Shown here: positions 18,204-26,878 of the stretch, in pieces
How positions within the stretch are numbered: the stretch's first letter is position 1
How the letters are laid out: each line of letters starts with the position of its first letter
Assembly: GCA_017626405.1 (NCBI GenBank)
Contig: JAGAIS010000001.1
Coordinates: 62,001-126,000, forward strand
Direction: 5' to 3'
DNA length: 64,000 nucleotides
From: Bacilli bacterium
GTDB lineage: Bacteria; Bacillota_I; Bacilli_A; RF39; UBA660
Notes under the pieces: model-generated
Database searches by the model: none
What the model was told of the DNA's origin: nothing
What the model saw: the letters and a program-made list of their open reading frames with translations, nothing else
Program-made: the position numbers and the translations under genes

Positions 18204-18230
18204 TTAAAAAAAGAGGTTTAATCCTCTTTT
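18204..18230 (-). terminator. Terminator of the rnpA-yidC-jag operon
   Basis: Minus strand AAGAGG-ATTAAA-CCTCTT followed by TTTTTTT; it overlaps the end of jag. Confidence 0.8.
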
Positions 18231-18832
18231 GGTTTAACAACAACATGTCTATTTGGTTCTTCGCCAACACTTTCTGTATATACATATTTGTTATCGCTTA
18301 ATATATTATGAATAACTCTTCTTTCATAGGAATTCATATTTTCAAGTTCAACAGGATTCTTTGTATGAGCTACTTCACGAGCAATATTTTTAGCTAATCT
18401 TTCTAAGTGTTTTACTTGTTTTTCCTTATAGTTTTCAACATCTAGTATTAAGTATGGATACTCATTTATTTCATTATAAACAACTTGCTTTACTACAGTT
18501 GTAAGTGCTTTTAATGTCTGACCATTACGACCAATTAAGATACTATTATTATTAGAATACATCTTAATAGTAATTTGATTATCTCTTATCTTTGATTCAA
18601 ATGATACATCAAGTCCCATATCTTTAGTTAAACTAGCAAGATATTCTTTAACAAAAGATACTACTCCATCTAAAGTTGTTACTGATAAAGTAATTGTATC
18701 TTTTTTTAGTAAACCACCTTTAGTTACTGCCTTTTTTACAATCAAATTTTCAATTGGAGTATTTAATTCTTCACTTGCTTTATTTAATAATTCATTTTCA
18801 TCTTTTCCACTATATTCTTTATAATTCATCAT
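18218..18832 (-). CDS. jag: Jag/KhpB RNA-binding protein (Jag-N, KH, R3H)
   Basis: 204 residues. Jag-N domain at the start (EYSGKDENELLNKASEELNTP), a KH domain with GRNGQTLKALTTVVKQVV, and an R3H domain with ERLAKNIAREVAHTKNPVELENMNSYERRVIHNIL. Binds RNA with KhpA and affects division and elongation in streptococci. The start codon overlaps the yidC stop (ATGATG), so the two are translationally coupled. Same operon order as in Bacillus (spoIIIJ-jag). Confidence 0.93.
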   Translation of the reverse strand: MMNYKEYSGKDENELLNKASEELNTPIENLIVKKAVTKGGLLKKDTITLSVTTLDGVVSFVKEYLASLTKDMGLDVSFESKIRDNQITIKMYSNNNSILIGRNGQTLKALTTVVKQVVYNEINEYPYLILDVENYKEKQVKHLERLAKNIAREVAHTKNPVELENMNSYERRVIHNILSDNKYVYTESVGEEPNRHVVVKPKED

Positions 18833-19764
18833 CTTTTACCTACTTTCTTTAATACTAACATCTGAACAACATTAAATGCATTTGTAACTACCCAGTATAG
18901 AGCAATTGCTGATGGCAATTGAATAGATGCAATACCTATGAAAACTGTCATAAATATTAACATATATTTACTTTGTTTCATTTGTTCTGTCGATCCACTC
19001 ATCGAAGACATGCTATTCTTAAATGATAATGCTGTAAATAATACTATTAAAACTATTAGGATGATGTAATAATAGTTGCCATCTCTTATACCTATTAAAG
19101 GGGTTGTTCCCAATTGGAATTTCCAGAAGGAATTTTCAAATATTGCTGGAACTCGATTAATAGCTTCGAGGAAAGCAAAGAATAATGGTAATTGAATAAG
19201 AGATACTAAACAACTACTCATCGGATTAATTTGATATTTTTGATACAAAGCCAATGTCTCTTGACTTTTTTTCATCATAGAATCTTGATCAGTACGATTT
19301 GCATACTTTCTTTCAATTCTTTCCATTTCTGGTTGTATCTTCTTCATTGCTTCTGATTGCTTAGCTGTTTTAGCTGTAAATGGCATTATTATAAGTCTTA
19401 TTATTAAACCTATAATCATTACTGAAATACCATAGTTTCCAACAAACTTACCAAGTCTAATAATACACCAAGCAAGAGGTCTTACGAATAATCCTACCCA
19501 AAGTCCATTATAAGACTTATTTTCATATATCTTCATATCTGAACATTTAGGTAAATCTTCTAACTTAATATCCATATATTTTTCGTTTTCCTTATATATA
19601 TCTAATAATTTTTCATCTTCCGGTAAACATAGAATATTAGATGTTAAATTTTGACCTGTAGTTTCATTAACTACTCTCTTCTTATCTCCATCTACTAAGG
19701 TCTTAGTACAACCAGTCATTGTCAATAATATAATACATATTACTATAATTATTTTCTTTTTCAT
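18829..19764 (-). CDS. yidC: Membrane protein insertase YidC/SpoIIIJ (lipoprotein)
   Basis: Inserts and folds membrane proteins; the SpoIIIJ form is also needed for sporulation after engulfment. 311 residues. N-terminal signal with lipobox-like LTMTGC, so Cys19 is probably lipidated. The 60KD_IMP domain has five membrane segments from about residue 90: GIYGNYGISVMIIGLIIRLI-type first helix, MKKIQPEMERIERKYANR hydrophilic loop, and the C-terminal IALYWVVTNAFNVVQM. Lies between rnpA and jag, as in other Bacilli. Confidence 0.93.
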   Translation of the reverse strand: MKKKIIIVICIILLTMTGCTKTLVDGDKKRVVNETTGQNLTSNILCLPEDEKLLDIYKENEKYMDIKLEDLPKCSDMKIYENKSYNGLWVGLFVRPLAWCIIRLGKFVGNYGISVMIIGLIIRLIIMPFTAKTAKQSEAMKKIQPEMERIERKYANRTDQDSMMKKSQETLALYQKYQINPMSSCLVSLIQLPLFFAFLEAINRVPAIFENSFWKFQLGTTPLIGIRDGNYYYIILIVLIVLFTALSFKNSMSSMSGSTEQMKQSKYMLIFMTVFIGIASIQLPSAIALYWVVTNAFNVVQMLVLKKVGKR

Positions 19765-19768
19765 ATCT

Positions 19769-20089
19769 TCACCTATTCATTAAGTCTATTATTGATTTCT
19801 CAAAAGTATGATAATCTATCAATAATGCACTTCTTTTCACTATTATAATATAATCTGTATTTTTTTTAAATATCTTTTTATTAGTTGTAATAATCATTCT
19901 AGTTTGTCTTTTTAATCTATTACGAATAACAGCATTCCCCACTTTTTTTCCAACTGCTACTCCAAAGCGAGGATATTCATAATTACTATCCTTATAATAT
20001 ATAGTGCAATATTTATTATATAATTTCTTATCATTATTAATAATAGAATCAAATTCTTTATGTTCTTTTACTATTTCATATTTTTTCAT
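19769..20089 (-). CDS. rnpA: Ribonuclease P protein component
   Basis: Protein subunit of RNase P, which trims the 5' ends of tRNA precursors. 106 residues, basic. The family signature NAVIRNRLKRQTRMI (RNR motif) and FGVAVGKKVGNAV are present. First gene of the rnpA-yidC-jag operon, 4 bp before yidC; a terminator separates it from rpmH. Confidence 0.94.
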   Translation of the reverse strand: MKKYEIVKEHKEFDSIINNDKKLYNKYCTIYYKDSNYEYPRFGVAVGKKVGNAVIRNRLKRQTRMIITTNKKIFKKNTDYIIIVKRSALLIDYHTFEKSIIDLMNR

Positions 20090-20120
20090 GAATACCCCTC
20101 TTTCTACTAATAAATTATCT

Positions 20121-20148
20121 AAAAAGAAAAAAATGTCACAAATGTGAC
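20121..20148 (-). terminator. Terminator of rpmH
   Basis: Minus strand GTCACA-TT-TGTGAC followed by ATTTTTTT, just after the rpmH stop. Confidence 0.85.
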
Positions 20149-20152
20149 CTTA

Positions 20153-20275
20153 TTACTTACTTAAAACTTTACGTCCTTTAGCTCTTCTTGATTTTAAAAT
20201 TTTAGTATTTTTACGTGCAAAGAATCCATGTTTCTTAGCTTTTTTACGATTATTTGGTTGATAAGTTCTCTTCAT
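20153..20275 (-). CDS. rpmH: 50S ribosomal protein L34
   Basis: 40 residues starting [18 protein letters not shown] and ending [10 protein letters not shown], the L34 pattern, highly basic. Slightly shorter than the 44 residues usual in Firmicutes, with the gap in the central STKNGR region. Preceded by GGAGGTG and by a clear promoter; first gene on the leftward side of the origin, as in nearly all Firmicutes. Confidence 0.95.
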   Translation of the reverse strand: MKRTYQPNNRKKAKKHGFFARKNTKILKSRRAKGRKVLSK

Positions 20276-20304
20276 TTTTACACCTCCACATCAAACGCAA
20301 GGTT

Positions 20305-20334
20305 ATTATATACTATATTGTTAATAAAAGTCAA
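20305..20334 (-). promoter_or_regulatory. rpmH promoter
   Basis: Minus strand TTGACT (20334-20329), 18 bp, TATAAT (20310-20305). Confidence 0.7.
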
Positions 20335-20445
20335 CAAAATATGGCTAAACTTAAGCAATTTTAATACTTTTCAACTTTTTAACAATCTTTGTTAATATCT
20401 TTTATGTTGAAAAAGTTATTAAATTTTATAAATTTGTTGAAATCG

Positions 20446-20474
20446 TTGAAAACTATAGAAAAGTGTTATATTAT
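20446..20474 (+). promoter_or_regulatory. Candidate dnaA promoter
   Basis: TTGAAA (20446-20451), 17 bp, TATTAT (20469-20474). The start of transcription would fall just before the DnaA-box-like cluster, as expected for autoregulation. Other AT-rich matches cannot be excluded. Confidence 0.4.
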
Positions 20475-20485
20475 AGTAGATAAAT

Positions 20486-20518
20486 TGTTTATAACTATGT
20501 TGAAAAGTATGTTGATAA
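20486..20518 (+). other. oriC: DnaA-box-like cluster upstream of dnaA (origin, first part)
   Basis: Three 9-mers at exact 12-bp steps: TGTTTATAA (20486), TGTTGAAAA (20498), TGTTGATAA (20510). The last differs by one base from the consensus TGTGGATAA. A further TGTTGAAAA is at 20405 and a TTGTTGAAA at 20435. Gene orientation diverges here (rpmH left, dnaA right). The rest of the 325-bp rpmH-dnaA gap is AT-rich with no gene. Confidence 0.6.
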
Positions 20519-20600
20519 TATTATTCAAAATTTTTTATTTTGATTTTTTAACAATTATGATTTACAATTTACTTAGTTAAGACTAAGGCAGGTGGGTTTA

Positions 20601-21947
20601 ATGGATAATGAGAAATTTTTTAATGATTTTCTACAATGTATAAGCACCAAAATTACCCCTATTTCATATAACACCTGGTTTGCTAATGTGAAATTATTGA
20701 GTAATGAAAATAATAATTTAGTATTTGAAGTAGAAAATAAATATAAGAAAGATTATATAAAACAGTATTATGATGATTTAATAGATGAAGTGTTAGATCA
20801 ACTTACTTCTTCCAATTATACCTATGATGTAAAATCAAGTGATGAAGTTGAAGAAGTTAAATGTGTAGTTGAAACTGAATTGCCAAAGTTTAAAAGGAAT
20901 AATTCAGGATTACAGCCAAACTATACTTTTAATAATTATATAGTTGGTGAATCTAATAGACTTGCTCAGATGACAGCCATGGCTGTAGCTGAAAATCCTG
21001 GAATGGTTTATAATCCTTTCTTTATATATGGTAAAAGTGGTGTCGGGAAAACTCACCTAATGCATGCTATTGGTAATTATATTCAGGAAAATTCAAACAA
21101 AACAGTATTATATGTATCTATTGATACTTTTATAAATGACTTTATTAATATTAATATAGCGAGAAAAAATGAAGATAATTCTGAGTTAGTTGAACAATTT
21201 AAGAATAAATATCGAAATGTAGATGTATTAATAATCGATGATATTCAGCTATTATCTAACGCAACTAAGACTCAAGGAGAATTTTTTAATACTTTTGAAT
21301 ATCTTCATCAATCAAATAAACAGATTATTGTTAGTAGTGATCGTAGTCCTGATGACTTAAAACTATTAGAAGATCGCTTACGAACAAGATTTGCTTGGGG
21401 ATTGACCGTATGTATTAGTCCTCCAGACTATGACCTAAGAATAAAGATATTAAGAAATAAACTTATAGGTTTAGAGATTGGAACTATGATGACAGATGAA
21501 GTATTAGAGTATATTGCAAACAACTTCGATAGTGATGTTAGACACTTAGAAGGAGCATTAAATACCATATATGCCAATGTCTCACTGATGAAACCTAAAG
21601 AAATCAATTTGGAATTTGCCGTAGAAGTGCTTAGAAATAGTATAGGTTCTAATATATATATAACTAATAATGTAGCTAAAATTCAGAAAGCTGTTGCCGA
21701 TTACTTCGATTTAACAGTAGAAAACTTAAAGAGTAAGAAAAGAACGGCAAATATAAACTTAGCAAGGCAAATTGCAATGTATTTATGCAAGATGACAACA
21801 TCAGAAACACTAGATAGAATTGGACTAGAATTCAATCGAGATCATGCAACTGTTATACATGCATCTGATAAAATTGAACAAGAGTTGAAAACTAGTGAAG
21901 AAAGACAAAAGCAAATTAAAGAAATAAAAGTTAGAATTGCTAATTAA
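20601..21947 (+). CDS. dnaA: Chromosomal replication initiator DnaA
   Basis: AAA+ initiator that binds DnaA boxes and opens the origin. 448 residues from the ATG at 20601 (AGGTGG upstream; a GTG 9 nt earlier is inside the ribosome site). Domain I at 1-80, short domain II, then the ATPase with GKSGVGKTHLMHAIGNY (Walker A), VLIIDDIQLL (Walker B), FDSDVRHLEGAL, and domain IV with the DNA-binding signature DHATVIHASDKI. All key elements are intact. Confidence 0.98.
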   Translation: MDNEKFFNDFLQCISTKITPISYNTWFANVKLLSNENNNLVFEVENKYKKDYIKQYYDDLIDEVLDQLTSSNYTYDVKSSDEVEEVKCVVETELPKFKRNNSGLQPNYTFNNYIVGESNRLAQMTAMAVAENPGMVYNPFFIYGKSGVGKTHLMHAIGNYIQENSNKTVLYVSIDTFINDFININIARKNEDNSELVEQFKNKYRNVDVLIIDDIQLLSNATKTQGEFFNTFEYLHQSNKQIIVSSDRSPDDLKLLEDRLRTRFAWGLTVCISPPDYDLRIKILRNKLIGLEIGTMMTDEVLEYIANNFDSDVRHLEGALNTIYANVSLMKPKEINLEFAVEVLRNSIGSNIYITNNVAKIQKAVADYFDLTVENLKSKKRTANINLARQIAMYLCKMTTSETLDRIGLEFNRDHATVIHASDKIEQELKTSEERQKQIKEIKVRIAN

Positions 21948-22087
21948 AGTTAATAACTTAATTGTTTTTAACAACAAATTCTAATAAATTTATTAAAAAT
22001 ATACTAAATTAAGGCAAAAATAGAAGTTATTAACATTATTAACCTCTATAATAAAAAAAATAATAAAAAAAGAAAGAAGGAAATCAA
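21948..22087 (+). other. dnaA-dnaN spacer with DnaA-box-like direct repeat (origin, second part)
   Basis: AT-rich 140-bp spacer. TTATTAACA (22027-22035) and TTATTAACC (22036-22044) stand side by side, each two to three bases from TTATCCACA; TTTTTAACA is at 21965. In Bacillus the unwinding element and boxes lie here. Role inferred from position. Confidence 0.4.
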
Positions 22088-23209
22088 ATGAAATTTTCAA
22101 TTAAAAAGAATATTATTTTAGAACAATTAACAAATGTAAGTAAGGCAATATCTACAAGAAATATTATACCTATATTAAATGGTATTAAATTTGAACTTAC
22201 AAGTGAAGGATTATATTTATTAGCTAGTGATTCAGATTTAACTATAAAATCTTTTATTAGTAATAAAGACATTGAATCTATTGATGAAGTAGGATCTATT
22301 ATTATTCAAAGTAAATATATATTAGATATAATTAAGAAAATGCCTAGTGATATTATTAATTTTGAAGTAGTAGATGGACTTAAGATAATGATTTATACAG
22401 AGACAAGTCAATATAACTTAAATTGTCTAAATAGCTTAGATTATCCAAAAATCGACTTAAGTTTAAATGAAAAATATGTTTCTTTAACTAGCAGTGAGTT
22501 AAAGAAGATGATTAAACAAACTATATTTGCTATATCTACTCAAGAATCAAGACCATTATTAACAGGTTTAAATATTAAGGTAAATGGCAATATATTAGAA
22601 GTAGTTGCAACTGATTCCTATCGTTTAGCTAAAAAAACTATTAATCTAAATAGCACATATGATAATGTAGTAGATATAGTTATTCCAGGTAAAGTAATGA
22701 GTGAACTAGATAAGATATTAGATGACAGTGAAGAAAATGTTGAAATCCATATATTTAATAACAAAGTTTTATTTAAATATAAAAATATTTTATTCCAATC
22801 TAACTTATTAAATGGAAGTTATCCAAATACTGATAACTTTATACCTACTGAGTTCTTACATGTAATAACAGCTAATTTAAATGATTATTTCTCATCAATA
22901 GATCGTGCAGCATTATTGACACAAAGTAAAGAAAAGAATATTGTTAAGATGGATATTGTTGAAGATGAGATAAGAATTAGTTCTTATGCTTCAGAAATTG
23001 GTAAAGTTGAAGATCGCATTAAAATTAAGAGAAATAGTAATGAAGATTGTTCTATTTCTTTCAGTGCTAAGTTTATGATGGATGCTTTAAGAACTTTAGA
23101 AAGTGATGAAATTATTATTTTCATGAATACTGATTCTAAACCTATTGTAATAAAATCAGCTACTGATGAATCACTAATTCAACTTATTTTACCTATTAAA
23201 ACATATTAA
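22088..23209 (+). CDS. dnaN: DNA polymerase III sliding clamp (beta subunit)
   Basis: 373 residues, three clamp domains. N-terminus MKFSIKKNIILEQL; ISTRNIIPILNGIKFE and LEVVATDSYRLAKK are conserved strands of domains 1 and 2; the C-terminal QLILPIKTY is the usual end (LPMR/K). A hairpin terminator follows, so dnaA-dnaN form one unit. Confidence 0.97.
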   Translation: MKFSIKKNIILEQLTNVSKAISTRNIIPILNGIKFELTSEGLYLLASDSDLTIKSFISNKDIESIDEVGSIIIQSKYILDIIKKMPSDIINFEVVDGLKIMIYTETSQYNLNCLNSLDYPKIDLSLNEKYVSLTSSELKKMIKQTIFAISTQESRPLLTGLNIKVNGNILEVVATDSYRLAKKTINLNSTYDNVVDIVIPGKVMSELDKILDDSEENVEIHIFNNKVLFKYKNILFQSNLLNGSYPNTDNFIPTEFLHVITANLNDYFSSIDRAALLTQSKEKNIVKMDIVEDEIRISSYASEIGKVEDRIKIKRNSNEDCSISFSAKFMMDALRTLESDEIIIFMNTDSKPIVIKSATDESLIQLILPIKTY

Positions 23210-23232
23210 AGAGATTATTTATCTCTTTTTTT
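23208..23232 (+). terminator. Terminator of dnaN
   Basis: AAAGAGAT-TATTT-ATCTCTTT followed by TTTT. Confidence 0.85.
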
Positions 23233-23282
23233 ATTTGATTTGTTTTTTCGACAATTTATTCAACATAATTATGTTAATGTAT

Positions 23283-23297
23283 GCCTCCAAAAGGAGG
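23283..23297 (+). promoter_or_regulatory. Hairpin over the comK ribosome binding site
   Basis: CCTCC (23284-23288), loop AAAA, GGAGG (23293-23297); G83-T98 can extend the stem. GGAGG is the Shine-Dalgarno core for the ATG at 23305, so the stem would hide it completely. Confidence 0.6.
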
Positions 23298-23304
23298 TGA
23301 TTGG

Positions 23305-23754
23305 ATGAATAATTATAGAATAAGTGAGTTCACTCTTGCTATTGTTCCGCATGGAAATAATGAATCAATATGTTATGAAATAGATGATAAAATAATAGTT
23401 AAGAAGAAAACAAACTTTATAATAAGTAAAAATTGCATTAATTTTGGTAGTTCAATGTCTGGGAGAAAGGATTTTACGGAACATCTTACTGGATATATAT
23501 ATAAAGCCCCTATTCTCGTGCATGAAGAGAAAAAATTAATATTTTTCCCTACTTCATCTACAAGAAATAAAGATTGTAGTTGGATTAATTTAGACAATAT
23601 AGATTACACTTTTTATGATGAAGAAAAAAGAACTACAAAAATAGTATTTATTAATGGATTAGTACTAGATTTTAATATATCTTTAAATATCATTAATAAT
23701 CAGATTTATCGTGCTACGAGATTGGAACACAATTTAAAGAAAATATATCGCTAA
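23305..23754 (+). CDS. comK: ComK-family competence transcription factor
   Basis: 149 residues from the ATG at 23305, preceded by AAAGGAGGTGA. ComK marks in order: FTLAIVPHG near the start, CINFGSSMSGRKDFTEHLTGYIYKAPI, FFPTSSTRNKDCSWINLDNI, and ISLNIINNQIYRATRLEH at the end. ComK activates DNA-uptake genes by binding paired AT-rich boxes. It is shorter than the 192-residue Bacillus protein. It takes the place normally held by the S4-domain gene yaaA between dnaN and recF. Own terminator upstream, weak extended -10 of recF downstream. Confidence 0.85.
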   Translation: MNNYRISEFTLAIVPHGNNESICYEIDDKIIVKKKTNFIISKNCINFGSSMSGRKDFTEHLTGYIYKAPILVHEEKKLIFFPTSSTRNKDCSWINLDNIDYTFYDEEKRTTKIVFINGLVLDFNISLNIINNQIYRATRLEHNLKKIYR

Positions 23755-23788
23755 AAATGTGATTTTTCTTCTTTATGCCCTATTTTTG

Positions 23789-23797
23789 TGATATAAT
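23789..23797 (+). promoter_or_regulatory. Extended -10 promoter of recF-gyrB-gyrA
   Basis: TGA directly before TATAAT (23792-23797) in the comK-recF gap; no good -35 is seen 17 bp upstream. Confidence 0.5.
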
Positions 23798-23863
23798 TAT
23801 ATTGTGGTATAGGTGTACTTAAAAATACATAAATGCTCTTAAATTAGAAATTAGGGGGTAAAA

Positions 23864-24952
23864 ATGCAAATATTAGATTTAAAACTATTGAATTTCCGCA
23901 ACTATGAAAAATTAGAATTGCAATTTAACCCTTATAAGAATATTATCATTGGTAAAAATGGTATGGGTAAAACTAATATTGTTGAAGCAATTTATGTACT
24001 AGCATTAACTAAATCATTTAGAGGTTCTAAAGAGAACGTAATTATTAAATATAATACAGATTTAGCTAGAATAGAAGGAACTATTAAAGATAAATATAAA
24101 GATACCTATAAAGTTATTATTAAAAATAATGAAAAAAAAGTTAAAATTAATAATACCAATATAGATAGAATATCTGATTATATATCGAGAATCAATATAG
24201 TTTTATTCACTTCTGAAGATTTAAAATTAATTAAAGATACTCCTAACACTAGAAGAAAGTTAATAAATATTGAATTATCACAGTTTAGTAATGATTATTT
24301 AAAAATATTAACTATGTATAATAAAGTTTTAAAGCAGAGAAATTCTTATTTAAAACTCTTATATGTCAATGGAAATGCTTCTAAAGATTATTTTGATATA
24401 CTTACTAATCAATTAATTGAAATTGGAATGAAGGTTAATAAATATCGCGCTGATTTTATTGATAATATAAGTAAGTATATTGAAGTTAATTATGAGAAAA
24501 TAACAAAGAAAAGTGGACTTAAACTTGTTTATAAGTCGGACTTTTTAAACAAATCAAAAGAAGAATTGATAAAAATCTATAAGAGAGAATTAAATAGAGA
24601 TATTACTCTAGGTAAAACAAATATTGGAGTGCATCGAGATGACTATGAGTTTTATTTAAATGATAAAAATTTAAAAGATTATGGTTCTGAAGGTGAACAA
24701 AAGAATGCTGTAATATCTTTAAAACTTGCTGAAATTAATATATTTAAAGAAGAAAAAAATGTTAATCCAATACTAATATTAGATGATTTATTTAGTGAAT
24801 TAGATCAACAAAAAATCAATAATATACTAAAGTTTATAAGTGAAGATATTCAAACATTTGTTACTACTACCGATTTAAAGAAAGTATCAAAAAAATTGAT
24901 GGAGAATAGCAAAGTATTTAAAGTTGATAATGGAAATGTAATGGAGGGATAA
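23864..24952 (+). CDS. recF: DNA replication and repair protein RecF
   Basis: SMC-like ATPase that helps RecR-RecO load RecA at gaps. 362 residues. [39 protein letters not shown] holds Walker A; the ABC signature is [17 protein letters not shown] and Walker B is [13 protein letters not shown]. Preceded by AGGGGG. It ends one base before gyrB's ATG region, an operon with gyrB and gyrA. Confidence 0.96.
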   Translation: MQILDLKLLNFRNYEKLELQFNPYKNIIIGKNGMGKTNIVEAIYVLALTKSFRGSKENVIIKYNTDLARIEGTIKDKYKDTYKVIIKNNEKKVKINNTNIDRISDYISRINIVLFTSEDLKLIKDTPNTRRKLINIELSQFSNDYLKILTMYNKVLKQRNSYLKLLYVNGNASKDYFDILTNQLIEIGMKVNKYRADFIDNISKYIEVNYEKITKKSGLKLVYKSDFLNKSKEELIKIYKRELNRDITLGKTNIGVHRDDYEFYLNDKNLKDYGSEGEQKNAVISLKLAEINIFKEEKNVNPILILDDLFSELDQQKINNILKFISEDIQTFVTTTDLKKVSKKLMENSKVFKVDNGNVMEG

Positions 24953-24953
24953 T

Positions 24954-26867
24954 ATGAAGAATGATTATAATGATAGTGATATTCAAGTTCTTGAAGGACT
25001 AGAAGCTGTTAGAAAAAGACCTGGTATGTATATTGGTACAACTAGTGAAAGAGGACTTCATCATCTTGTATGGGAAATAGTAGATAATGCAGTTGATGAA
25101 GCTTTAGCTGGTTATTGTACAGAAATTGAAGTTACAATTGAAAAGAATAATGTTATAAAGGTTAGAGATAATGGTCGTGGAATGCCAACAGGTATTAATG
25201 AAAAAACAGGATTATCGACAATTGAAACTATTTTTACTGTATTACATGCTGGTGGTAAATTCGGCGGTGGCGGATATAAAGTAAGTGGTGGTTTACATGG
25301 TGTTGGTGCATCTGTTGTAAATGCCCTATCTGACTGGTTAGAAGTAAAAGTATATAGAGAAGGAAAAGTACATTTTCAAAGATTTGAAAATGGAGGTCAT
25401 CCTGCAGGAGGCCTTCAAATAATTGGTGAATGTGATGAAAATAATACGGGAACTGAAGTTAGATTCAAGGCTGATCCTGAAATATTTAGAGAGACAACTA
25501 TATACAACTATGATATTTTAGAACAAAGATTAAGAGAATTAGCATTCTTAAATAAAGGAATTAGAATTTATTTAAAAGATGATCGCGAAGATGAAAAAGA
25601 TGCTGTTTATCATTATTTAGGTGGCATTAAAGAATATGTAGAGATGCTTAATGCCAATAAAACTCCATTACATAAAGAAGTTATTTATGTAGAGGGAGAA
25701 AAAGATGGAATAATTGTTGAAGTTGCAATGCAATACAATGATGGTTATAATTCTAATGTATATAGTTTTACTAATAATATTCATACTGTTGAAGGTGGAA
25801 CTCATGAAGATGGTGTTAAACAAGCTTTAACGAGAACTATCAATAGTTATGGTAAAAATGCTAAGTTATTAAAGGATAATGATGATACTTTAATTGGTGA
25901 TGATGTACGTGAAGGATTAACTATGATTGTATCTTGTAAACACCCAGATCCTCAATTTGAAGGTCAAACAAAAACAAAACTTGGCAATTCAGAAGTAAGA
26001 AAAATAGCATCAGATATATTCAGTGAAGGATTAGAAAGATTCTTAATGGAAAATCCTGATGAAGCTAAATTGATTGTTGAAAAATGTACTACGGCATCTA
26101 GAGCAAGATTAGCTGCTAAGAAAGCACGTGAAGCTACTCGTCGTAAAGGCGGACTTGATAACATTAATTTCATGGGAAAACTTACAGATTGTAAGAGTAA
26201 AGATCCTAGTGAATGTGAAATATTTATAGTCGAGGGTGATTCAGCTGGTGGATCTGCTAAAGATGGTAGAAATTATATGACACAAGCAATATTACCATTA
26301 AGAGGAAAAATATTAAATGTTGAAAAAGCAAGACTTGATCGCGCTTTAGCTAATGAAGAAATTAGAAGTATGATTACAGCATTTGGTACAGGAATTGGTG
26401 AAGAATTCGATATTAACAAACTAAGATATCATAAAATTATTATCATGACTGATGCCGATGTAGATGGAGCACATATTAGAACATTACTACTTACCCTATT
26501 CTATCGTTTCTTTAAACCTATAGTTGAAGGTGGATATGTTTATGCTGCAACTCCTCCACTATATAAGGTAACTTATGGAAAGAATCAGAAACTTGCAATG
26601 ACTGATGCTGAACTTGCTAAAATATTGGAAGAAATTCCAGAAAATACGAAGAAAGAAATAAGCCGATTCAAAGGTTTAGGTGAAATGGACGCTATAGAGC
26701 TAAGAGAAACTACTATGAGTCCAGAAAATAGAATATTAAGACAAATTACAGTAGAAGATGCAATGGCTGCAGATGCTGCATTTGAACTTCTTATGAGTGA
26801 TAATGTAGAAACAAGACGTGATTTTATCGTTGAAAATGCTCATTATACTGTTAATATTGATGTTTAG
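24954..26867 (+). CDS. gyrB: DNA gyrase subunit B
   Basis: ATPase subunit of gyrase. 637 residues. GHKL ATPase with [23 protein letters not shown] and [15 protein letters not shown]; Toprim domain with [13 protein letters not shown] and [17 protein letters not shown]-terminal QRYKGLGEM-like [23 protein letters not shown] gives the start. Very short gap to recF and 11 bp to gyrA. Topoisomerase IV ParE is less likely given the recF-gyrB-gyrA order. Confidence 0.97.
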   Translation: MKNDYNDSDIQVLEGLEAVRKRPGMYIGTTSERGLHHLVWEIVDNAVDEALAGYCTEIEVTIEKNNVIKVRDNGRGMPTGINEKTGLSTIETIFTVLHAGGKFGGGGYKVSGGLHGVGASVVNALSDWLEVKVYREGKVHFQRFENGGHPAGGLQIIGECDENNTGTEVRFKADPEIFRETTIYNYDILEQRLRELAFLNKGIRIYLKDDREDEKDAVYHYLGGIKEYVEMLNANKTPLHKEVIYVEGEKDGIIVEVAMQYNDGYNSNVYSFTNNIHTVEGGTHEDGVKQALTRTINSYGKNAKLLKDNDDTLIGDDVREGLTMIVSCKHPDPQFEGQTKTKLGNSEVRKIASDIFSEGLERFLMENPDEAKLIVEKCTTASRARLAAKKAREATRRKGGLDNINFMGKLTDCKSKDPSECEIFIVEGDSAGGSAKDGRNYMTQAILPLRGKILNVEKARLDRALANEEIRSMITAFGTGIGEEFDINKLRYHKIIIMTDADVDGAHIRTLLLTLFYRFFKPIVEGGYVYAATPPLYKVTYGKNQKLAMTDAELAKILEEIPENTKKEISRFKGLGEMDAIELRETTMSPENRILRQITVEDAMAADAAFELLMSDNVETRRDFIVENAHYTVNIDV

Positions 26868-26878
26868 GAGGTTTTAAG

